DNA from: an uncultured Oscillospiraceae bacterium
GTDB taxonomy: Bacteria > Bacillota > Clostridia > Oscillospirales > Oscillospiraceae
DNA length: 64,000 nucleotides
Direction of reading: 5' to 3'
NCBI GenBank assembly: GCA_947627285.1
Contig: CANQVL010000006.1
Span: forward strand, 21,363-85,362
Below are positions 18,264-24,541 of this stretch, piece by piece. The stretch's first letter is position 1; each line of letters opens with the position of its first letter. Made by a program: the position numbers and the translations under genes. A model generated the notes under the pieces. The model had not been told where the DNA came from. It was given only the letters and a program-made list of their open reading frames with translations, and made no database searches.

Positions 18264-18656
18264 TTATTTGTTCTTAAGTAAATCGCGAATCTCGGTCAAA
18301 AGCTTCTCCTCGCTGGAGGGCTCGGGGGGAGCGGGTGGCGCGGCGGGCGCCTCCTCCTTCTTCCTGTGCAGGGAGTTGATTCCCTTCACCAGGCAGAAGA
18401 CCACAAAGGCGAGAACGATGAAGTTGAAGACCGCCTGGATGAAGTTGCCTATCATTATCTGCGCGGGGCCGATGTTGAAGCTCAGGGACGCGAAGGTGTC
18501 CTCACCCACAAATATGCCGATGATGGGCATGATTATGTCGTTGATGAGGGAGTTGGTGATGTTGGAGAACGCGCCGCCCACAATGACGCCTACCGCCAGG
18601 TCCATCACGTTCCCGCGCATGGCAAACGCCTTGAACTCGTTGAGAAATTTCTTCAT
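18264..18656 (-). CDS. mscL: Large-conductance mechanosensitive channel MscL
   Basis: The 130-residue product has the N-terminal amphipathic helix [16 protein letters not shown], the pore helix [16 protein letters not shown] with the Gly/Ala pattern of the MscL gate, a second helix [16 protein letters not shown] and a cytoplasmic helix at the end. It forms a pentameric emergency valve opened by membrane tension on osmotic downshock. A Pro/Ala/Glu-rich linker ([13 protein letters not shown]) before the last helix is longer than in Escherichia coli. It ends 1 bp before rsmG, so the two are co-transcribed. Confidence 0.97.
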   Translation of the reverse strand: MKKFLNEFKAFAMRGNVMDLAVGVIVGGAFSNITNSLINDIIMPIIGIFVGEDTFASLSFNIGPAQIMIGNFIQAVFNFIVLAFVVFCLVKGINSLHRKKEEAPAAPPAPPEPSSEEKLLTEIRDLLKNK

Positions 18657-18658
18657 TG

Positions 18659-18973
18659 TTATGCCTCCTCTTTATTTTCCGGCTCTTCGGCGGAGTCCTC
18701 CACCTCGATGGTTATGCCGGCCTCCTCCTCCTCGGGGTGCTCCTCACAGCAGCAGCACTCCTCCTCGTCACAGCAGCACTCCTCCTCCTTCTTTGAAAGG
18801 AGCGGGAGGAGCCGGACGCTCAGGCTGGGACCCTCCTCGGACTTGGTGTATTTCGCCGACCACACCGCCGCCTTGAGCTGTACCTCGCCTGTCTCCTCGT
18901 CCTTCTTTACGCTGTAGGGCGCAACCGCCGCCACAGCCGCGGTGCCAAGAAGGACCTTCCATATAGCTTTCAT
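18659..18973 (-). CDS. Small acidic protein with cysteine clusters, unknown
   Basis: The 104-residue product has an N-terminal hydrophobic stretch ([19 protein letters not shown]), a middle resembling a small beta domain, and an acidic tail in which cysteines come in blocks ([21 protein letters not shown]). I know no named family with this pattern. The block of seven Cys plus His and many Glu could bind metal, or be a disulfide-rich region if the protein is exported. It lies 2 bp upstream of mscL in the parA-to-rsmG gene row and has a good start, so it is probably expressed. Confidence 0.7.
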   Translation of the reverse strand: MKAIWKVLLGTAAVAAVAPYSVKKDEETGEVQLKAAVWSAKYTKSEEGPSLSVRLLPLLSKKEEECCCDEEECCCCEEHPEEEEAGITIEVEDSAEEPENKEEA

Positions 18974-19032
18974 TTGATTGCCTCCTTATATTAAATTAAA
19001 TTTACTTATCCCTTTGATTTGCCGAATCCCGC

Positions 19033-20343
19033 TCACACGGCGGGCGCCTTTTCCAGCTTTTCCTTCCCGCCCATGTAGGGGCGCAATACCTCGGGTATCC
19101 TGACGGAGCCGTCTTCCTGGAGGTTATTTTCCAAAAGCGCGATGAGCATTCTGGGGGGCGCCACAACGGTGTTGTTGAGGGTGTGGGCGAGGTAGATCTT
19201 CCCGTCCGCGTCCTTGAAGCGGATGTTGAGCCGGCGCGCCTGGGCGTCGCCCAGGTTTGAGCAGGAGCAGACCTCAAAGAATTTCCGCTGTCTGGGGCTC
19301 CACGCCTCGATGTCGCAGCTCTTTACCTTCAGGTCCGCCAGGTCCCCGGAGCAGCATTCCAGCTGGCGCACGGGTATGTCCATGCTCCTGAAAAGCTCCA
19401 CGGAGTAGCGCCAGAGCTTTTCGTACCAGTCCATGGACTCCTCCGGGCGGCAGACGACTATCATCTCCTGCTTCTCGAACTGATGGATCCTGTATACTCC
19501 TCTCTCCTCAATGCCGTGGGAGCCCTTTTCCTTGCGGAAGCAGGGGGAATAGCTGGTGAGGGTGTGGGGAAGTGTCTCGGCGGGTATGAGGCGGTTTATA
19601 TACCTGCCTATCATGGAGTGCTCGCTGGTGCCGATGAGATAGAGGTCCTCCCCCTCTATCTTGTACATCATGGCGTCCATGTCCGTCTGGCTCATGACGC
19701 CCTCGACTATATTTCCGTGCATCATGAAGGGCGGGATCATGTAGGTGAAGCCCTTGCCTATCATGAAGTCCCTGGCGTAGGCGAGCACCGCCTCGTGGAG
19801 CCTGGCGATGTCGCCGATGAGGTAGTAAAACCCGCTCCCCGCCACGTCCCGGGCGGCGTCCAGGTCGATCCCCCCGAAGCGCTCCATGAGCTCCGTGTGG
19901 TACGGGACCTCAAACTCCGGCGCCTTTGCCTCCCCGAACCTCTGTACCTCCACGTTACAGCTGTCGTCGGGGCCGATGGGCACTGAGGGGTCGATGATCT
20001 GGGGTATCTGCATCATCACCGCCCGAAGCTCGGCCTTGTATTTGTCCTCAAGCACCTCCAGCTCCGCCAGCCTGTCGCCGTCGGCCTTGACCTCGGCCTT
20101 GAGCTTTTCGGCCTCTTCCGCCTTGGTGGGGTCCTTTTTCGCCTGCCCCATGAGCATCCCGATCTGCTTTGAAAGCTGATTTCGGCGCGCCCGAAGCTCG
20201 CTCGCCTCGTTTATCGCGGCGCGGTTCGCCCTGTCCAGCTCCAGCGCCGTATCCACCAGGGGAAGCTTTTGGTCCTGGAACTTCTTTTTGATGTTCTCCC
20301 GCACCATGTCGGGATTTTCGCGTATGAGCTTTATGTCTATCAT
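19033..20343 (-). CDS. serS: Seryl-tRNA synthetase
   Basis: The 436-residue product starts MIDIKLIRENPDMVRENI at an ATG (20343) behind AGAGGGCGG; further in-frame upstream codons would overlap the neighbouring gene. The N-terminal coiled-coil arm (about 30-105) binds the long variable arm of tRNA-Ser, and the class II core shows motif 2 (PCFRKEKGSHGIEERGVYR) and motif 3 near the C-terminus. Motif 2 has KEKGSHG where many bacterial enzymes have SEAGSAG, a variant form. It charges tRNA-Ser and tRNA-Sec. No T-box leader is present: the upstream gene ends 13 bp away. Confidence 0.96.
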   Translation of the reverse strand: MIDIKLIRENPDMVRENIKKKFQDQKLPLVDTALELDRANRAAINEASELRARRNQLSKQIGMLMGQAKKDPTKAEEAEKLKAEVKADGDRLAELEVLEDKYKAELRAVMMQIPQIIDPSVPIGPDDSCNVEVQRFGEAKAPEFEVPYHTELMERFGGIDLDAARDVAGSGFYYLIGDIARLHEAVLAYARDFMIGKGFTYMIPPFMMHGNIVEGVMSQTDMDAMMYKIEGEDLYLIGTSEHSMIGRYINRLIPAETLPHTLTSYSPCFRKEKGSHGIEERGVYRIHQFEKQEMIVVCRPEESMDWYEKLWRYSVELFRSMDIPVRQLECCSGDLADLKVKSCDIEAWSPRQRKFFEVCSCSNLGDAQARRLNIRFKDADGKIYLAHTLNNTVVAPPRMLIALLENNLQEDGSVRIPEVLRPYMGGKEKLEKAPAV

Positions 20344-20356
20344 ATTGCCGCCCTCT

Positions 20357-20974
20357 TTACCTGTTTTCCAAATAGGAATTATATATGTTGAGATACGCCC
20401 CGTCAAGATAATCCCGAAGCGTCTCCAGCTGGTTTATGACCTCCGTCACGTCGTCGCCCTTTTTTGCCGACAGGAGCGCCGTCAGAAGTCCCAGCGCCTC
20501 CGTCCTTTTGCGCTGTTCCTCCAGGTCCAGCTTTGCCTGCGCCGTCTGCTTTTCCGCGGCGTCCGACGCCTCGGCGAGGCGCGCCAGCTCCCCCGCCTGC
20601 TCCTGGAGGCTCATCTGCGCCTCCTCCAGCTTGTCTGTGAGGTCGCGGATCTCCTCCTGGGCGGCCTGCAGGGAGTCTGTCAGCTCCTGGTTCTTGTTTT
20701 GCAGGTCCTCTATGTTTTGAAGCGCCTGGTTGCTGAACTGCCCGTGCTGGGCCGTTATGCTTGTGAGCGTGTCAGTGGTCCTCTGCTGTGTGGCGTAGGC
20801 TATAAGGATCAGGACCAGCGCCACTACGAAAAGTATCGAGGTGTATATCAGCACCGATTTTTCCTGCTTTTTCATGGATGCCGGGGTCTTTTCGGGGACC
20901 TTCTCCTTGTTTTCACCTTTTTCGTCCTCGCTTACCTCCGCGTCGTCACGGCGCTTCAGGTGGTTTTGTTCCAT
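20357..20974 (-). CDS. Membrane-anchored coiled-coil protein, unknown
   Basis: The 205-residue product has a charged cytoplasmic N-terminus (about 1-40), one membrane helix (SVLIYTSILFVVALVLILIA, 40-60) and a long coiled coil (about 75-165) rich in Gln, Leu and Glu, then a short globular tail. I do not recognise a named family. Its start lies inside the end of parB by 19 bp, so it is translationally coupled to the chromosome-segregation genes and is followed by serS. Similar anchored coiled-coil proteins often organise division or envelope machinery, but that is only an analogy. Confidence 0.75.
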   Translation of the reverse strand: MEQNHLKRRDDAEVSEDEKGENKEKVPEKTPASMKKQEKSVLIYTSILFVVALVLILIAYATQQRTTDTLTSITAQHGQFSNQALQNIEDLQNKNQELTDSLQAAQEEIRDLTDKLEEAQMSLQEQAGELARLAEASDAAEKQTAQAKLDLEEQRKRTEALGLLTALLSAKKGDDVTEVINQLETLRDYLDGAYLNIYNSYLENR

Positions 20975-21846
20975 TTGCTCACCTTCTTTATCTCCCGGAG
21001 CTGGGTTATGAGATTTTCAAAATCGTCCCTGTCGTAGTATTCCAGCTTTATGGCGCCACGGTCTTTTCCCGCGTCGATCCTTATCTTCCTGCCGAAGAGC
21101 TTTGTCAGCTCCTCCTCCACCTCCCACATATAGTCTATGCCTTCTATAACGTGGTATGGCTGTTTGCTCTGACCGTCGTTCTTTCTCGGCTTTTTTTTGG
21201 CAAGCTCCGTGACCTCCCGTACGGAAAGTCCCTCCTCCGCCGCTCTTATGGCGATGTCCGTCTGCCACTGTGGGTCCTTCACCTCCAGCAGGGCTCTTGC
21301 GTGGCTCAGCGAGAGCTTGCCGGACTCGGCAAGGACGATGACCGCCTCGGGAAGCCTCAACAGCCTGAGTGAATTTGCCACCACCGGCCTTGACTTCCCC
21401 ACCCTGTCCGCCACCTGCTCCTGGGTGAGGTCAAATTTTTTCATAAGCTGCTGGTAGCCCCGCGCCTCCTCGATGGGGTTCAGGTCCTCCCTCTGGAGGT
21501 TTTCTATGAGTGCCAGCTCCTCTGTCTCCCGGTCGTCCGCGTCGATTATATTTACCGGCACGTCGTAGAGCCCCGCCATCCGCGCCGCCCTCCAGCGCCG
21601 CTCGCCGGCGATTATCTGGTAGAATCCGTCCGAGACTGGGCGCACCGTTATGGGCTGAATGAGCCCGTGCTCCCTTATGGACTCCGCCAGCTCCTCCAGC
21701 TTCTCCTGGTCGAAGGTGGTGCGGGGCTGGTCCCGTCGGGGCTCCAGCTTTGCCAGCGGCAGTCTTGTTATGGAGGACTTTTCGTCCATCATGGCGTCCT
21801 CGCCGAGAAGCGCGCCCATTCCGCGCCCCAAGCCCTTTGCCATCAT
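20956..21846 (-). CDS. parB: Chromosome partitioning protein ParB (Spo0J)
   Basis: The 296-residue product has the ParB/Srx CTPase domain with IAGERRWRAARMAG (ParB box II), the preceding NPRxxF-like QPRTTFDQEKLEELAESI box, a central helix-turn-helix (LTQEQVADRVGKSRPVVANSLRL) that reads parS, and a C-terminal dimer domain. It loads at parS, spreads as a CTP clamp, recruits SMC and stimulates ParA. The ATGATG start overlaps the parA stop by four bases; the second ATG (21843) is equally possible. Two perfect parS sites lie about 0.8 kb away. Confidence 0.97.
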   Translation of the reverse strand: MMAKGLGRGMGALLGEDAMMDEKSSITRLPLAKLEPRRDQPRTTFDQEKLEELAESIREHGLIQPITVRPVSDGFYQIIAGERRWRAARMAGLYDVPVNIIDADDRETEELALIENLQREDLNPIEEARGYQQLMKKFDLTQEQVADRVGKSRPVVANSLRLLRLPEAVIVLAESGKLSLSHARALLEVKDPQWQTDIAIRAAEEGLSVREVTELAKKKPRKNDGQSKQPYHVIEGIDYMWEVEEELTKLFGRKIRIDAGKDRGAIKLEYYDRDDFENLITQLREIKKVSKWNKTT

Positions 21847-22610
21847 CTCACCGCCCTTTCGTTCCGCTCGACGAACTCCCGCGCCAGGCTCAGATACGCC
21901 TGTGAGCCGCGGGAGGCGTAGTCGTACGCCATTACCGGCTTTCCGTGGCTCGGCGCCTCGGAGAGGCGCACGTTGCGCGGTATCACCGTCCGCATGACCT
22001 TTTCCTTGAAAAATTTCTTTACCTCCGCCGCCACCTGCATTGAAAGGTTCGTGCGGGAGTCGAACATGGTCAGCACCACGCCCTCCACGTCAAGCGCCGT
22101 GTTGAGCCGCCGCTTTATGAGCCGCACGGTCCCCATCAGGTCCGAAAGCCCCTCCAGCGCGAAATATTCGCACTGCACCGGCACCAGCACCGTGTCAGCC
22201 GCGACAAGTGCGTTGAGCGTCAAAAGCTCAAGTGACGGGGGGCAGTCGATTATGATGTAGTCGTAGCTGTCCTTCAGCTTCTCCAGCGCCTTTCTCAATA
22301 TGTATTCCCTCTCGGGAACGTCCACCAGCTCCACCGTGGCTCCGGCGAGGGCCTTGTTGGAGGGCATGAGGTCGCCGTATTTTGTCTTGACCACGCTTTT
22401 CTCCGGGTCCTCCCCGCTGAGCGCCTCGTAGGTGCCGGTTTTTACACGGGTCTTCTCTATGCCCATGGCTGAGGTCGCGTTGCCCTGGGGGTCGGCGTCC
22501 ACAAGGAGAGTTTTCTTTTTTAAGAGACGAAGCGCGTATGCCAGATTTACGGCGGTGGTGGTCTTCCCCACCCCGCCCTTCTGATTCGCCACGCCCACTA
22601 TCTTTCCCAT
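21843..22610 (-). CDS. parA: Chromosome partitioning ATPase ParA (Soj)
   Basis: The 255-residue product carries the deviant Walker A motif NQKGGVGKTTTAVNLA near residue 9, switch I DADPQGNAT near 39 and switch II IIDCPPSLELLTLNAL near 121, the signature of Soj/ParA. It binds DNA as an ATP dimer and, with ParB, positions origins and regulates DnaA. Spacing to parB is an overlap of four bases. Its own promoter lies at 22668-22640, close to the twin parS sites, so ParB spreading from parS may affect its expression. Confidence 0.97.
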   Translation of the reverse strand: MGKIVGVANQKGGVGKTTTAVNLAYALRLLKKKTLLVDADPQGNATSAMGIEKTRVKTGTYEALSGEDPEKSVVKTKYGDLMPSNKALAGATVELVDVPEREYILRKALEKLKDSYDYIIIDCPPSLELLTLNALVAADTVLVPVQCEYFALEGLSDLMGTVRLIKRRLNTALDVEGVVLTMFDSRTNLSMQVAAEVKKFFKEKVMRTVIPRNVRLSEAPSHGKPVMAYDYASRGSQAYLSLAREFVERNERAVR

Positions 22611-22639
22611 TTTGCCCTCCGGTCGTTTTTATGGAGGTT

Positions 22640-22668
22640 ATTATAACGTATGGGTCGGATTTTTTCAA
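22640..22668 (-). promoter_or_regulatory. parA promoter
   Basis: On the minus strand TTGAAA, 17 bp, TATAAT, 30 bp upstream of the parA start and 13 bp from the first parS site. Confidence 0.8.
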
Positions 22669-22680
22669 GCCCCCTGTCAA

Positions 22681-22696
22681 TGTTTCACGTGAAACA
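22681..22696. other. parS: parS centromere site 1
   Basis: TGTTTCACGTGAAACA is a perfect match to the universal bacterial parS palindrome bound by ParB. It lies just upstream of the parA promoter. Confidence 0.95.
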
Positions 22697-22718
22697 TTTC
22701 TGTGAACGCGCCTGAAAA

Positions 22719-22734
22719 TGTTTCACGTGAAACA
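22719..22734. other. parS: parS centromere site 2
   Basis: A second perfect TGTTTCACGTGAAACA, 38 bp from the first (centre to centre), between parA and the end of gpr. The pair may act as a strong ParB loading site. Confidence 0.95.
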
Positions 22735-22749
22735 TTGGCTGAGGCGGGG

Positions 22750-23640
22750 TCAGCCGAGGAACATATCTATGTCGGCGACGGTGAGGTGGGGGTGGACGGC
22801 GAGGTTGATGGCGTATGCCATGAGGCGGGAGATGGTGCGGACGTTGGAATCGATCTCACGGGGGGTGACGATCATGGAGCCGGAGGCGCCGCGGAGGGCG
22901 GCGGGGTCAAGCTCCACGCCGGAGTCGCGGGCGACGTCCAGGGTCAGGGTGGCGGCGTCAACGACGGTGGGGACGCCAAAGGCGATGACGGGGATACCCA
23001 GCGTCTCCGCCGAAAGAGCGCCCCGGGCGTTGCCCACGCCGGAGCCGGGGACAATGCCGGTGTCGGCAATCTGGACGGTGCGGCAGACGCGCTCCATGCC
23101 GCGGGACGCCAGAGCGTCAACGGCGATGAGGACCGAGGGCTTTATCTCGCGGACGACGGCGCCGACGACGTCAACGCTCTCAACGCCGGTGGTGCCCAGG
23201 ACGCCGGGCTCCAGGGCGGCGAGGTCGCCGAAGCGGTCGAACGCCTCCGGCATCTGGCGGCGCAGGTGGCGGGTGACCAGGGTGTCCTTCACCACCAGGT
23301 GGCCCACCGCGTCGGGGGTAATGGCAGGATTTCCCAGCCCGACCACCAGCACGGAGCCGCCGGAGGGGAGGAGGCCGGAGAGGACGGCGGAGATGACCTG
23401 CGCGCCCGCCTCAAAGGAATCGTCCTCGCGGCGGAGGAAGGAGCCCAGGTCAACGGTGACGTAGGTGCCCTTGGGCTTGCCCAGCTCCCGGGCGGCGCGG
23501 TCGCCGGTGACGGTTACGGTGGTGACGGGGAAGCCCCGGCGGGTCTCCACGGACTCCTCCGCCCCGTCGAGATCGGCGAGGTTGTCCTCGCTCCAGATTT
23601 TCCGGGCCTCCATAGCCAGGTCCGAGCGGCGTGATAACAT
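22750..23640 (-). CDS. gpr: Germination protease GPR
   Basis: GPR degrades the small acid-soluble proteins that coat spore DNA, releasing amino acids at germination. The 296-residue product starts MLSRRSDLAMEARKIW, containing the conserved cleavage-site motif (R-S/T-D-L-A-x-E-A) where the zymogen is processed; the propeptide is only a few residues. Downstream motifs VVGLGNPAITPDAVG and GSGVGNARGALS are typical. It is divergent from rpsT, the usual arrangement in Clostridia. Expression in the forespore is expected, but no clear SigG promoter was assigned. Confidence 0.96.
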   Translation of the reverse strand: MLSRRSDLAMEARKIWSEDNLADLDGAEESVETRRGFPVTTVTVTGDRAARELGKPKGTYVTVDLGSFLRREDDSFEAGAQVISAVLSGLLPSGGSVLVVGLGNPAITPDAVGHLVVKDTLVTRHLRRQMPEAFDRFGDLAALEPGVLGTTGVESVDVVGAVVREIKPSVLIAVDALASRGMERVCRTVQIADTGIVPGSGVGNARGALSAETLGIPVIAFGVPTVVDAATLTLDVARDSGVELDPAALRGASGSMIVTPREIDSNVRTISRLMAYAINLAVHPHLTVADIDMFLG

Positions 23641-23730
23641 AGGCGTACCCCCATATATAGTAGTTTTAATATATTATCCGCACAAAAAGGGAAAAAGTAT
23701 TCGTTTGACATAAAAAATTTAAAAAAACAC

Positions 23731-23759
23731 TTGAAATTTCCGTGAAAGAATGTTACAAT
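23731..23759 (+). promoter_or_regulatory. rpsT promoter
   Basis: TTGAAA (23731-23736), 17 bp, TACAAT (23754-23759), about 50 bp before the rpsT start. A further TTGACA at 23705 has no -10 box at proper spacing. Confidence 0.75.
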
Positions 23760-23807
23760 ACCATTCCGCACGGTAAACGTGACTTTATAGGAGGAGGTGG
23801 CCAGAAA

Positions 23808-24068
23808 ATGCCCAACATCAAATCAGCCAAAAAGCGCGTGCTCATCGGCAAGGCGAACAACCTGCGCAACAAGGCCGACAAGTCGGAGCTGAAGACAGTT
23901 CTCAAGAAGTTTGACGCCGCTGTTGCCGGCGGGAACCGCGGTGAGGCCGAAAGCGCCTATAAAGTCGCCGTGAAGACTGTGGACAAAGCAGCCGCGAAGG
24001 GCCTTATCCACAAGAACAACGCCGCTCACAAAAAGAGCAGCCTGGATTCAAAGCTCGCCAGCCTTTAA
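23808..24068 (+). CDS. rpsT: Ribosomal protein S20
   Basis: The 86-residue basic protein MPNIKSAKKRVLIGKANNL is a standard S20, which binds 16S rRNA helices early in 30S assembly. I chose the ATG at 23808 because GGAGGAGG lies upstream and because the family starts with MPNIKSA; an earlier in-frame ATG would add a non-homologous leader. It has its own promoter and a strong terminator, forming a single-gene unit. Confidence 0.98.
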   Translation: MPNIKSAKKRVLIGKANNLRNKADKSELKTVLKKFDAAVAGGNRGEAESAYKVAVKTVDKAAAKGLIHKNNAAHKKSSLDSKLASL

Positions 24069-24074
24069 AAGATG

Positions 24075-24112
24075 AAAAAGCCGCCCCGGTCGCCGATCGG
24101 GGCGGCTTTTTT
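24075..24112 (+). terminator. rpsT terminator
   Basis: AAAAAGCCGCCCCG pairs with CGGGGCGGCTTTTTT across a short loop, directly after the rpsT stop: a strong intrinsic terminator. Confidence 0.93.
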
Positions 24113-24541
24113 GCATATATGGTGCGGCGCGCGATATGCGCGGACAAGATGTTGTGGAAGATACCTTATTTAATATAAAATACGGCGAAAACGGCGATAT
24201 CCGCCGGGCGGTTGTGCGTTCTTACAAAATATTCGCGCGCGGCGCGGGGTGGATTGGGCAAAGGTGACAGCGAAACGGGTGATTTTGGGTAAATAGACCG
24301 AAAAAAACGCCATTCCTGCAAAAATTTTGAGAAAATGGAGAAAAATTTTTTCTTGTATGTTGCAAAAGTGTGTGCTATAATGCTTTTATTCAGAAGCGGG
24401 ACTTTAATACAGCAAAGAAAAATACAGCGGCGATTTGCAAGTTCCGATTTTTGATAATGCAGATTTTTAAAGTGTATATGGCGTTACATAATTCAACGGT
24501 ACATACATTTTAAAATAAAAATTTTTAAGGAGGAAAAAACA
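24113..24541 (+). other. Long leader region before the peptide-transporter operon
   Basis: This 429 bp stretch holds no convincing gene. Its left half is GC-rich with short self-complementary GCGCG runs; its right half is AT-rich and carries the oppA promoter (24353-24381), leaving an untranslated leader of about 150 bases before the AAGGAGG ribosome site. No known riboswitch pattern was recognised in the leader. Confidence 0.6.
24353..24381 (+). promoter_or_regulatory. Promoter of the peptide-transporter operon
   Basis: TTGTAT (24353-24358), 17 bp, TATAAT (24376-24381). Perfect -10 box. It lies about 160 bp before the GTG start of the binding-protein gene. Confidence 0.72.

Noticed and set aside
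20344..20356. T-box leader for serS
   Set aside because: Only 13 bp separate serS from the upstream gene, so no leader can fit.
23705..23710. TTGACA as the rpsT -35 box
   Set aside because: No -10 box at 16-18 bp; the TTGAAA at 23731 with TACAAT fits better.
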